From contig NZ_JAHXYR010000009.1 in NCBI RefSeq assembly GCF_019969845.1, positions 1 to 64,000 of the forward strand: a stretch of DNA of 64,000 bases, read 5' to 3'. Position 1 is the stretch's first letter; each line of letters begins with the position of its first letter. The position numbers and the translations under genes were made by a program. Shown here in pieces: positions 57,204 through 64,000 of this stretch. This stretch comes from Sphingobacterium sp. GVS05A (GTDB lineage: Bacteria; Bacteroidota; Bacteroidia; Sphingobacteriales; Sphingobacteriaceae). The notes beneath the pieces are model-generated. The model was given only the letters and a program-made list of their open reading frames with translations, was not told the origin of the DNA and searched no databases.

Positions 57204-57776
57204 CTAAAAGAATAAGATAAAGTGAAATAGATTACCTGTTGCGGTGCGTAAATGGCGAATAGCCTTGTTGATATGTTTTTCTACAGTGGATTCACTGATT
57301 CCTAATTTTATAGCAATCTCTTTGTTACTCATATAATATTCGCGGCTCAACTTGAATACTTCTTGACATTTTTGAGGAAGATTTTCTACTTCTTTGGCAA
57401 CAATGTCGATGATGTAACGGTAATAAAGTCGATCCTCGATTGGTATGGATTGGTCTTCAAACTCAAGATGTTCAATGCCCTGAGTAATCTGTATTTTCAT
57501 CTCTTTGCGGTAATGGGCAAGCACCAAATAGCGGCAAGAACTAAATAGATAAGCCGGAAGAGACTCTATTTCTGCAATGAAAGCCCTATTTTTCCATACT
57601 GAAATAAAAAGGTCATGTAGGATATCCTCAGCGATTTCACGGCTGCTGATTTTTTTTGCTATAAAAGAAGTAAGATCGGGGGCAAATAAATCATATAATG
57701 CCGAAAAAGCTCGCTGATCCCCTTGTTGTATAAGGGGGAGAAGTTCTTGGTATTGGTATGATTTGGTGTCTTTCAT
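57204..57776 (-). CDS. ECF-type RNA polymerase sigma factor (locus 4)
   Basis: A 190-residue ECF sigma factor. Region 2 (about 15-85) has FSALYDLFAPDLTSFIAKKISSREIAEDILHDLFISVWKN and LPAYLFSSCRYLVLAHYRKE. Region 4 (about 125-180) has VENLPQKCQEVFKLSREYYMSNKEIAIKLGISESTVEKHINKAIRHLR. It would switch on the SusC/SusD/thioredoxin operon when its anti-sigma is inactivated by the loaded receptor. It is the first gene of the minus-strand cluster. The upstream side (57777-58301) is AT-rich and shared with the divergent LacI gene. Confidence 0.93.
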   Translation of the reverse strand: MKDTKSYQYQELLPLIQQGDQRAFSALYDLFAPDLTSFIAKKISSREIAEDILHDLFISVWKNRAFIAEIESLPAYLFSSCRYLVLAHYRKEMKIQITQGIEHLEFEDQSIPIEDRLYYRYIIDIVAKEVENLPQKCQEVFKLSREYYMSNKEIAIKLGISESTVEKHINKAIRHLRTATGNLFHFILFF

Positions 57777-58301
57777 AAGGAGCTAGTAGCGAGTAAATTT
57801 AAAAAAAAATTAACATTTTCATTAAAAAATGGTAAAGTAGCTTAGATTTTTGTGTTTACTTTTGAATATTTATTAATATTCGACAAAAATTAGGGTTTTT
57901 TGATATAGATCGGTAAATGATACTTCGTTGACAAAATAGGGCTCCAGTATGCGTGAAGTATTGAATATGTAGTGTTATAGTATCATGGTGAAGATGCTTT
58001 AGCTGACCTCAGATGTTATTGTGTTGGTGAGATAAGGAGCTAGTAAACATGGCTATTGTAACCAAGAACGTCGAGTTGTCACAAGTAAGTTGTTTGATAT
58101 TATACAGAAAGTTAGGAATAACGAAATGTCACCAGCATAAAGAGTTTCAATTGTTGAAATAAGCACGGTAATATAAACGGGTGTGTCAAAAACATGTTCA
58201 GATAATTTTATGCATACGATTGTTTAAGAATTCATTGATCATGGAAGGAGGGTACTTTTCATTTTATTTTCTAATTTCACTTAATTTTATGAAATGCTCT
58301 T
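57777..58301. other. Divergent intergenic region, no clear gene
   Basis: This 525-base AT-rich stretch separates the ECF sigma gene (minus) from the LacI gene (plus). A 37-codon ORF at 58049-58162 is preceded by an AAGGAG-like sequence, but it has no recognisable features and such sequences are not a reliable start signal in Bacteroidota, so I do not call it. CATACGATTGTTTA near 58211 shares ACGATTGT with the motif at 13713. No RNA gene or terminator is evident. Confidence 0.45.
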
Positions 58302-59288
58302 ATGGCCAAATCTATTAAAGAAATTGCACAGGAACTGAATGTCTCTAAATCTACTGTTTCATTGGTGATCAATCATAAAGCCCAACAGGCGCGTATCAGT
58401 AAAGACCTTGAGAGGCGCGTGTTGGATTATGTAGCAAAAGTTGGCTATAAGCCCAATTCTTTGGCGAAGAGCTTGGCTACGGGACGTTCGAATACAATTG
58501 GGTTGATTGTCGAAAATATTGGCGATTCCTTTTTCGGTCCTTTTGCGCTATATGTCGAAGAGCTTTTGCGTAAGAAAAATTACCATGTACTCTACAGTAG
58601 TACTTTGGGAGATCCTCAAAATGCGCAGGACATTATTGATTTTATGCTCGAAAAGAAAGTTGAAGGTATACTGTTAGCACCTACTGTAAATTTGGACGAA
58701 CATCAACGAAAAATCTTGGAAAATAAAGTTCCTTTGGTCGTTTTTGATCGAAATTCACCAGAAGTAGCGACACATTATGTTCATATTGACAATGGTGATA
58801 GCAGCCGGAAGGCCTGTTCATACTTACAGTCTATTGGATGTGAAAATTTTGGATTGATTACAATCGATTCGGATCAGCCCCAGATGCTCGCTCGTAAAGA
58901 GGCTTATCTAAAGTTTTGTGAGGAAACAGGTATGAAGGCGAGGATACTGCAATTACCATATCGTCGTTTACGACAAAAGGGTATAGCTGCTGTGCGGAGC
59001 TGGGTGTCTAAAAATATGGACTTAGATGGTTTATTTTTTACGACCAATTATCTCTGCATCCTCGGTTTGAAATCGCTTCGGACTGAAGGAGGGGAACATT
59101 TTAATTTTCCGTTATTTTCTTTTGACGATCATGAATTGTTCGATATATTAAATCCTAAGATCTCCTGCATCCAACAACCATTGGAGCCATTGGCAAAGAC
59201 TTGTGTGAAGGTATTGTTGAAGGAAATAGATCGTGGAATTACCAGTCCGAAGGAATATGTGATTTCGACAAATTTGATCAAAAGATAG
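58302..59288 (+). CDS. LacI-family transcriptional regulator
   Basis: A 328-residue DNA-binding regulator. The N-terminal helix-turn-helix (about 1-55: IKEIAQELNVSKSTVSLVINHKA, then VAKVGYKPNSLAKSLATG with the hinge) is followed by a periplasmic-binding-protein-like effector domain (TIGLIVENIGDSFFGPFALYVEELL onward, with VFDRNSPE and FFTTNYLCILGL). It would respond to a sugar and control nearby genes. The next gene is a GH92 mannosidase 170 bases downstream with a palindromic operator candidate in front of it, so mannose or a mannoside is the likely effector. There is no terminator hairpin between them that I can see. Confidence 0.93.
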   Translation: MAKSIKEIAQELNVSKSTVSLVINHKAQQARISKDLERRVLDYVAKVGYKPNSLAKSLATGRSNTIGLIVENIGDSFFGPFALYVEELLRKKNYHVLYSSTLGDPQNAQDIIDFMLEKKVEGILLAPTVNLDEHQRKILENKVPLVVFDRNSPEVATHYVHIDNGDSSRKACSYLQSIGCENFGLITIDSDQPQMLARKEAYLKFCEETGMKARILQLPYRRLRQKGIAAVRSWVSKNMDLDGLFFTTNYLCILGLKSLRTEGGEHFNFPLFSFDDHELFDILNPKISCIQQPLEPLAKTCVKVLLKEIDRGITSPKEYVISTNLIKR

Positions 59289-59388
59289 TATCAAAGCCTG
59301 AAGTAGGGTAAATCCGAAGTTTGTCTTAGAGAAAGTAAAGCCTTATTGTAAAAATCATAAGACCTAATATGCGAAAGCTTCGAGTTTT

Positions 59389-59418
59389 TTTGATTTAATA
59401 TTCTTTTTTATATCTTTA
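59389..59418 (+). promoter_or_regulatory. Predicted promoter of the GH92 operon
   Basis: TTTG at 59389-59392, an 18-base spacer and TATCTTTA at 59411-59418 match the Bacteroidota -33/-7 pattern (TTTG / TANNTTTG) with one mismatch. It lies about 40 bases before the GH92 ATG and overlaps the operator at 59417. Confidence 0.5.
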
Positions 59419-59434
59419 CTAATACGTTTTAGTA
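59417..59434. promoter_or_regulatory. LacI-type operator candidate
   Basis: The 18-base sequence TACTAATACGTTTTAGTA is a CG-centred palindrome with one mismatched pair. It overlaps the end of the predicted -7 box and the expected transcription start, the usual position for a LacI-family repressor. The regulator gene is the next gene upstream. Confidence 0.55.
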
Positions 59435-59459
59435 GAAATATTTATATATATCCTAAATA

Positions 59460-61811
59460 ATGAAGAAATCATTCAGTGTTTTTCTAGGGTCATTACTGTC
59501 CTTGGGTTTGTTTTGCGCAAAACCGGTTTTGGCTCAGAAGTTTAGAGGACAGCAAATGGAGGCTGTCGATTTGGTGAATCCTTTGATGGGTACAGAATCC
59601 AAATTTGAACTATCCAACGGGAATACTTATCCTTCCATAGCAAGACCATGGGGGATGAATATGTGGACACCACAGACCGGGAAAAATGGCGATGGATGGC
59701 AGTATCAATATACAGCTGATAAAATCCGTGGTTTGAAGCAGACACATCAGCCTTCTCCTTGGATGAATGATTACGGTGTTTTCTCTATTATGCCTGTTAC
59801 TGGAAAGCCTGTTTTTGATCAGGATGAACGTGCAAGCTGGTTTTCACATAAAGCGGAAATTGTAAAACCATATTATTACTCAGTGTACTTGGCTGATCAC
59901 GATGTGACAGCAGAGATGACACCGACTGAACGTGCCGCGATGTTTCGTATCTCTTTCAATAAGACGGATGATGCTTATATCGTTTTGGACGCTTATGAAA
60001 AAGGGTCAGAAGTTCAGATAATCCCCGAAGAAAATATGATCATTGGCTACTCGTCGAAATATGCGCGCGGCCCATTGCCAGAAAATTTTAAGAACTATTT
60101 TGTCCTTGTTTTCGATCAACCTTTTGCTAGTGTTGCTACTTGGGAGGGAAAAGAAAAGAAAGATGGCCAGCTGAAAATCAAAGGTGACCATACAGGCGCT
60201 ATCGTTGGTTTCAAAGTTAAGGATAAATCAAAACCTGTTCAGGTAAAGGTTGCGTCCTCTTTTATCAGTGCTGACCAAGCTATGTTAAACTTAAATGAGC
60301 TTGGTAATAAGTCATTTGACCAAATTAAAGAAGATGGACGCCAGATATGGAATACGACCTTAGGTAAAATTAAGGTAGAAGGTGATGATATTGATCAATT
60401 GCGCACATTTTATTCTACAATGTACCGCACATTGTTTTTTCCGAATAAACTATATGAAATCGATGCGCAAGGAAAGGCCGTCCATTACAGCCCATATAAT
60501 GGTAAAACGCTACCAGGATATTTGTTTGGCGGTACAGGTTTTTGGGATACCTTTAGAGCCTTGTATCCTTTCCTAAACTTTATGTATCCTTCTATCAATA
60601 AAGAAATGCAGGAGGGATTGCTTAATGCTTATCTGGAGGGTGGATTTCTCCCTGAATGGAGTAGCCCTGGATATGCTGATATCATGGTTGGTAACAACTC
60701 TGCTTCGGTAGTATCGGATGCCTATATGAAAGGCTTGCGTGGTTATGATATCAACAAACTATATGAGGCCTTGCAACATGGTGCAAACAATGAAGGGCCA
60801 ATGACAGCTGTAGGACGCAAAGGTGTTGAATATTACAATAGTCTAGGCTACGTTCCTTATGATGTTAAAATCAATGAAAATGCTGCCCGGACATTGGAAT
60901 ATGCTTATGATGACTTTACAATATACCAATTGGCAAAAGCATTGAACCGTCCTAAGGCTGAAATTGATCTCTATGCTAAACGTGCTCAAAATTATAAGAA
61001 CTTATTTGATCCTTCCACCAATTTAATGCGTGGTAAAAATAAAGATGGTAAATTCCAAGCTCCTTTCAATCCATTGAAATGGGGGGATGCATTCACTGAA
61101 GGTAATAGCTGGCATTACTCCTGGAGTGTCTTCCATGATGTGCAGGGACTGATTGATTTAATGGGTGGAGAGAAAACTTTTGTCAATATGTTGGATTCTG
61201 TATTTGTTCAGGCTCCAAATTATGATGATAGCTATTATGGTGGTATTATCCATGAAATTCGGGAGATGCAGGTTGCTAATATGGGGCAATATGCGCACGG
61301 CAACCAGCCGATTCAGCATATGCCATACCTGTATAATTATGCTGGCCAACCATGGAAAACGCAGTATTGGGTGCGTCAGGTTATGAACAGAATGTATAAG
61401 CCTACTCCTGACGGTTATTGTGGTGATGAAGATAATGGTCAAACATCGGCCTGGTACGTATTTTCTGCTTTAGGTTTTTATCCGGTTTGTCCAGCGACAG
61501 ACGAATATGTGCTCGGGGCTCCTTTATTTAAAAAAGCTACATTAACTTTCGAAAATGGTAAGACATTGACAATAGATGCACCTAAGAATTCGAATGAAAA
61601 TGTTTATGTCAATGCGCTGCAGTTGAATGGAACAAATTATGGTAAAAACTGGTTAAGTCATAAGGCACTCCATGAAGGTGGGAATCTTAATTTTGATATG
61701 ACAGCCAAACCAAACTATAATAGGGGAACAACCTTTGGTGCAGCTCCATATTCGATGACAAGTGAATTGAAGACGGGTGTGAATTCAAAAAAAACAAAAA
61801 AGAAAAAATAA
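59460..61811 (+). CDS. GH92 alpha-mannosidase (first copy)
   Basis: An exported calcium-dependent inverting exo-alpha-mannosidase of 783 residues with signal peptide MKKSFSVFLGSLLSLGLFCAKPVLAQ. The N-terminal beta-sandwich (about 35-270) begins DLVNPLMGTESKFELSNGNTYP with RPWGMNMWTPQTG. The (alpha/alpha)6 domain (about 290-760) has GTGFWDTFRALYPF, the ENAARTLEYAYDD region and CGDEDNGQTSAWYVFSALGFYPV, which carries the conserved catalytic-base Asp of the family. The final lysine-rich tail (SKKTKKKK) is unusual. Linkage preference (1,2; 1,3; 1,4; 1,6) cannot be read by eye. It heads a likely three-gene operon with the following protease and second GH92. Confidence 0.94.
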   Translation: MKKSFSVFLGSLLSLGLFCAKPVLAQKFRGQQMEAVDLVNPLMGTESKFELSNGNTYPSIARPWGMNMWTPQTGKNGDGWQYQYTADKIRGLKQTHQPSPWMNDYGVFSIMPVTGKPVFDQDERASWFSHKAEIVKPYYYSVYLADHDVTAEMTPTERAAMFRISFNKTDDAYIVLDAYEKGSEVQIIPEENMIIGYSSKYARGPLPENFKNYFVLVFDQPFASVATWEGKEKKDGQLKIKGDHTGAIVGFKVKDKSKPVQVKVASSFISADQAMLNLNELGNKSFDQIKEDGRQIWNTTLGKIKVEGDDIDQLRTFYSTMYRTLFFPNKLYEIDAQGKAVHYSPYNGKTLPGYLFGGTGFWDTFRALYPFLNFMYPSINKEMQEGLLNAYLEGGFLPEWSSPGYADIMVGNNSASVVSDAYMKGLRGYDINKLYEALQHGANNEGPMTAVGRKGVEYYNSLGYVPYDVKINENAARTLEYAYDDFTIYQLAKALNRPKAEIDLYAKRAQNYKNLFDPSTNLMRGKNKDGKFQAPFNPLKWGDAFTEGNSWHYSWSVFHDVQGLIDLMGGEKTFVNMLDSVFVQAPNYDDSYYGGIIHEIREMQVANMGQYAHGNQPIQHMPYLYNYAGQPWKTQYWVRQVMNRMYKPTPDGYCGDEDNGQTSAWYVFSALGFYPVCPATDEYVLGAPLFKKATLTFENGKTLTIDAPKNSNENVYVNALQLNGTNYGKNWLSHKALHEGGNLNFDMTAKPNYNRGTTFGAAPYSMTSELKTGVNSKKTKKKK

Positions 61812-61832
61812 GAAAATAACAATAACCTAATT

Positions 61833-62552
61833 ATGAACTTTAAATATTTGAAAAGAACGCTTGCTGTTGCAGCTTTAATGTACTCTTGTTCGCTTTCGGC
61901 ACAAGATAATTGGCAGCATACGCAAAATGATCGAAAGGTGGCTGTAGATGTCGACAGTATCACTAAAGGAGGATACACCTTGATCTGGATCAATAAAGAC
62001 AAAGATTTTAGTCCTGCATTAAAGGAAAGATTGGTAGCAACCTATTTTACTAATTATCCCAAGCTGGCAAAAAAATATAATAACAAGACCATAAAGAAGG
62101 TGTCTTTTGTTATTGATCCAGATTATAAGGGTGTGGCCGCAACAGCTGGAGGTATTGTACGATATAGTCCGGAGTGGTTTGCTAAAAATCCGGGTGATAT
62201 CGATGTTGTTACGCATGAAGTGATGCACATTGTTCAGGCTTATCCTGATGGGGCCGGACCTTGGTGGGTAACCGAAGGGGTAGCGGATTTTGTTCGTTTT
62301 GATGACGGAATAGATAATGCTGGAGCAAATTGGAAATTACCTGAGTATACAGCGAAACAAAAGTACACAGATTCTTACCGTACTACAGCACGATTCCTCT
62401 ATTGGATTAACAAAAATGTGAAAAAGGATTTTGTTAAAAAATTGGATGGAGCAATGCGGAGTAAAACGTATACAGATGATTTCTGGAAAGCGCAGACCGG
62501 AAAGACGATTGACGAGTTGTGGAGTGCTTATAGTCAAAATCCAAAGATCTAA
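61833..62552 (+). CDS. Basic secretory protein-family metalloprotease
   Basis: A 239-residue exported protein with signal peptide to about residue 23 (SCSLSAQ). It matches the basic secretory protein (BSP) superfamily: an early FVIDPDYKGVAATAGGIVRYSPEWFAKNPGDIDVVTHEVMHIVQAYPD run holds the zinc-type motif His128-Glu129-x-x-His132, and GPWWVTEGVADFVRFDDG follows with a possible third ligand. Plant and bacterial relatives are predicted metallopeptidases. It sits between two GH92 genes (21- and 10-base gaps), so it likely helps break down the protein part of mannosylated glycoproteins. Confidence 0.88.
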   Translation: MNFKYLKRTLAVAALMYSCSLSAQDNWQHTQNDRKVAVDVDSITKGGYTLIWINKDKDFSPALKERLVATYFTNYPKLAKKYNNKTIKKVSFVIDPDYKGVAATAGGIVRYSPEWFAKNPGDIDVVTHEVMHIVQAYPDGAGPWWVTEGVADFVRFDDGIDNAGANWKLPEYTAKQKYTDSYRTTARFLYWINKNVKKDFVKKLDGAMRSKTYTDDFWKAQTGKTIDELWSAYSQNPKI

Positions 62553-62562
62553 TCCTTAAGCG

Positions 62563-64000
62563 ATGAACATAAGAAGTTTAGTTTGTTTCGGTTTGCTATG
62601 TGCCCCTTATTTATTAAGAGCGCAGGAAACCAAATTGATTCAGTATGTCAAACCACTGATCGGAACCGCTCGAATGGGACATACTTTCCCTGGGGCGACC
62701 GTTCCTTTCGGGGCGGTGCAGCTAAGTCCAGATACGGATACCTTATCCTATGCTGTAAATGGACAGTACAATGGTGATGTGTATAAATACTGTGCTGGAT
62801 ACCAATATGGTGATCCAACGATTGTTGGCTTTAGCCATACACACTTTAGTGGTACTGGCCACTCTGATCTTGGGGATATATTAGTTATGCCAACCCAAGG
62901 GAAGGTGCAGCTCAATCCAGGAACTGCAGATAAACCTCAGGAGGGGTATAGATCTCCTTATTCGCATGCAAATGAACGTGCCGAGCCCAACTACTATAGT
63001 GTTTTGCTTGATAAACATCAGATTAAGGCAGAATTAACAACAACAACACGCGTAGGGATCCATCGTTATACCTTCCCGAAATCAGATGCTTCACATCTTG
63101 TGGTGGATTTAACTGCTGGAATTTATAATTATGACGGTAAAAATGTTTGGACAGTTGTCAAGGTATTGAATGACTCAACCTTGGTAGGGTATCGCCAAAC
63201 GAATGGATGGTCCCGGACGCGTACCGTTTATTTTGCAATAAAGACATCCAAACCTTTCAAAAACTATGGCGCTAAATATGAAGATGGAAAATCAGTGTAT
63301 AACGGTTTTTGGCGTAAGTTTGATCAACAGCATAATTTTCCCGATCTAGCCGCTCACAACATCAAGCTACATTTGGACTTCGATACGAAAGCCGACGAAT
63401 CTATTCTGATGAAAGTTGCGCTCAGCCCAGTAAGTATGAAGAATGCACTCAATAATATGGAAGTTGAAGCTCCGAACTGGAATTTTGAGGGCTATGTGCA
63501 TTCGGGACAAACGGCATGGGAAAAGGAACTTCACAAGATTGAAGTGGATATGTTGAACAAGGAGGATTTAGTCAATTTCTACACTGCCATGTATCATGCA
63601 AGTCTGATGCCAACCGTTTATATGGATCAAAATGGTGAATATAAAGGATTGGATCAGGAGATTCATCAGGCTAAGGGTTTTACGAATTATACTTCGTTTT
63701 CGCTTTGGGATACGTTTAGAGCATTCCACCCACTTCTGAATCTGATTACCCCTTCTCGCAATGCAGATATCGTAGCGTCGATGATGGCGCATTACGATCA
63801 GAGCGTATTGAAAATGTTGCCGATCTGGTCGCATTATGCCAATGACAATTGGTGTATGAGTGGTTATCACTCCGTATCTGTCATTGTTGATGCCATATTG
63901 AAAGGCGTGTATAAAGGTGATCCCGAAGCGGCATTACAGGCTTGTGTGCAAACTGCAAATACACGTAATTATGAAGGAATAGGAGCCTATATGGATAAAG
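62563..64000 (+). CDS. GH92 alpha-mannosidase (second copy), 3' end outside window
   Basis: An open frame from the ATG at 62563 to the window end (479 codons, no stop). The signal peptide MNIRSLVCFGLLCAPYLLRAQ precedes a classical GH92 start, VKPLIGTARMGHTFPGATVPFGAVQLSPDT, then GFSHTHFSGTGHSDLGDILVMPTQG and HANERAEPNYYSVLL. The (alpha/alpha)6 domain begins around 320 with FYTAMYHASLMPTVYMDQNGEY and TSFSLWDTFRAFHPLLNL. About 270-300 further residues are expected to the right. It follows the BSP gene by 10 bases. The two GH92 proteins belong to clearly different subgroups (the N-terminal GHTFPGATVPFG pattern against NGNTYPSIARPWG), suggesting different mannose linkages. Confidence 0.94.
   Translation, partial: MNIRSLVCFGLLCAPYLLRAQETKLIQYVKPLIGTARMGHTFPGATVPFGAVQLSPDTDTLSYAVNGQYNGDVYKYCAGYQYGDPTIVGFSHTHFSGTGHSDLGDILVMPTQGKVQLNPGTADKPQEGYRSPYSHANERAEPNYYSVLLDKHQIKAELTTTTRVGIHRYTFPKSDASHLVVDLTAGIYNYDGKNVWTVVKVLNDSTLVGYRQTNGWSRTRTVYFAIKTSKPFKNYGAKYEDGKSVYNGFWRKFDQQHNFPDLAAHNIKLHLDFDTKADESILMKVALSPVSMKNALNNMEVEAPNWNFEGYVHSGQTAWEKELHKIEVDMLNKEDLVNFYTAMYHASLMPTVYMDQNGEYKGLDQEIHQAKGFTNYTSFSLWDTFRAFHPLLNLITPSRNADIVASMMAHYDQSVLKMLPIWSHYANDNWCMSGYHSVSVIVDAILKGVYKGDPEAALQACVQTANTRNYEGIGAYMDK

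Noticed and set aside
57775..58045. 14-base direct repeat ATAAGGAGCTAGTA at 57775 and 58032
   Set aside because: In a 64-kb window several 14-base repeats are expected by chance; no further copies or flanking symmetry support a site.
58049..58162. 37-codon ORF preceded by an AAGGAG-like sequence upstream of the LacI gene
   Set aside because: No recognisable motif or signal peptide; Shine-Dalgarno-like sequences are not a reliable indicator of starts in Bacteroidota, and length is within chance expectation.

Overview
The window looks like a chromosomal segment of a Bacteroidota bacterium, most likely of the Sphingobacterium/Pedobacter group. The evidence is four SusC/SusD outer-membrane pairs, two ECF-sigma/FecR pairs, many lipoproteins, starts without a clear Shine-Dalgarno sequence, moderate-to-low GC, and SusC-type receptors with the long N-terminal extension typical of Sphingobacteriaceae. 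It opens in the 3' part of a 5S rRNA, so an rRNA operon lies to the left.

Region 1 (about 0.9-22 kb) is a glycan-utilisation locus. It holds a hybrid sensor kinase, two GH20 beta-hexosaminidases, a GH2 beta-galactosidase, a GH29 alpha-fucosidase and two SusC/SusD pairs without STN domains. The enzyme set fits fucosylated N-acetyllactosamine-type chains (glycoprotein glycans or similar oligosaccharides). No sigma/anti-sigma pair or AraC-type hybrid regulator is encoded here, but two divergent intergenic regions share a 13-base motif.

Region 2 (22-32.3 kb) is mixed. It contains a HAD phosphatase, a fimbrillin-like/NucA-type nuclease fusion lipoprotein, a lipoprotein plus DUF4836-like pair, an orphan CpsB/YwqE-type PHP phosphatase, a complete IS1182-family element bounded by hairpins, and a DUF3843-like protein.

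Region 3 (32.5-41.7 kb) is ECF sigma - FecR - STN-containing SusC - SusD-like lipoprotein, followed after a terminator by a Tat-exported phosphocholine-type phospholipase C.

Region 4 (41.8-57.8 kb, minus strand) is one long apparent operon: ECF sigma - FecR - STN-SusC - SusD - DUF4843 lipoprotein - PKD-like lipoprotein - TlpA thioredoxin - TlpA thioredoxin - two-DTG aspartyl protease with PDZ - thioredoxin-fold protein - TlpA thioredoxin. It has no glycosidase. A receptor pair coupled to extracytoplasmic thiol chemistry and proteolysis is the best candidate for an undescribed system; peptide or disulfide-rich protein uptake is my inference.

Region 5 (58.3 kb to the end) is a LacI regulator followed by GH92 alpha-mannosidase - basic-secretory-protein metalloprotease - second GH92 (cut by the window end). 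A near-perfect CG-centred palindrome overlaps the predicted promoter of the first GH92. This looks like a high-mannose glycoprotein module.
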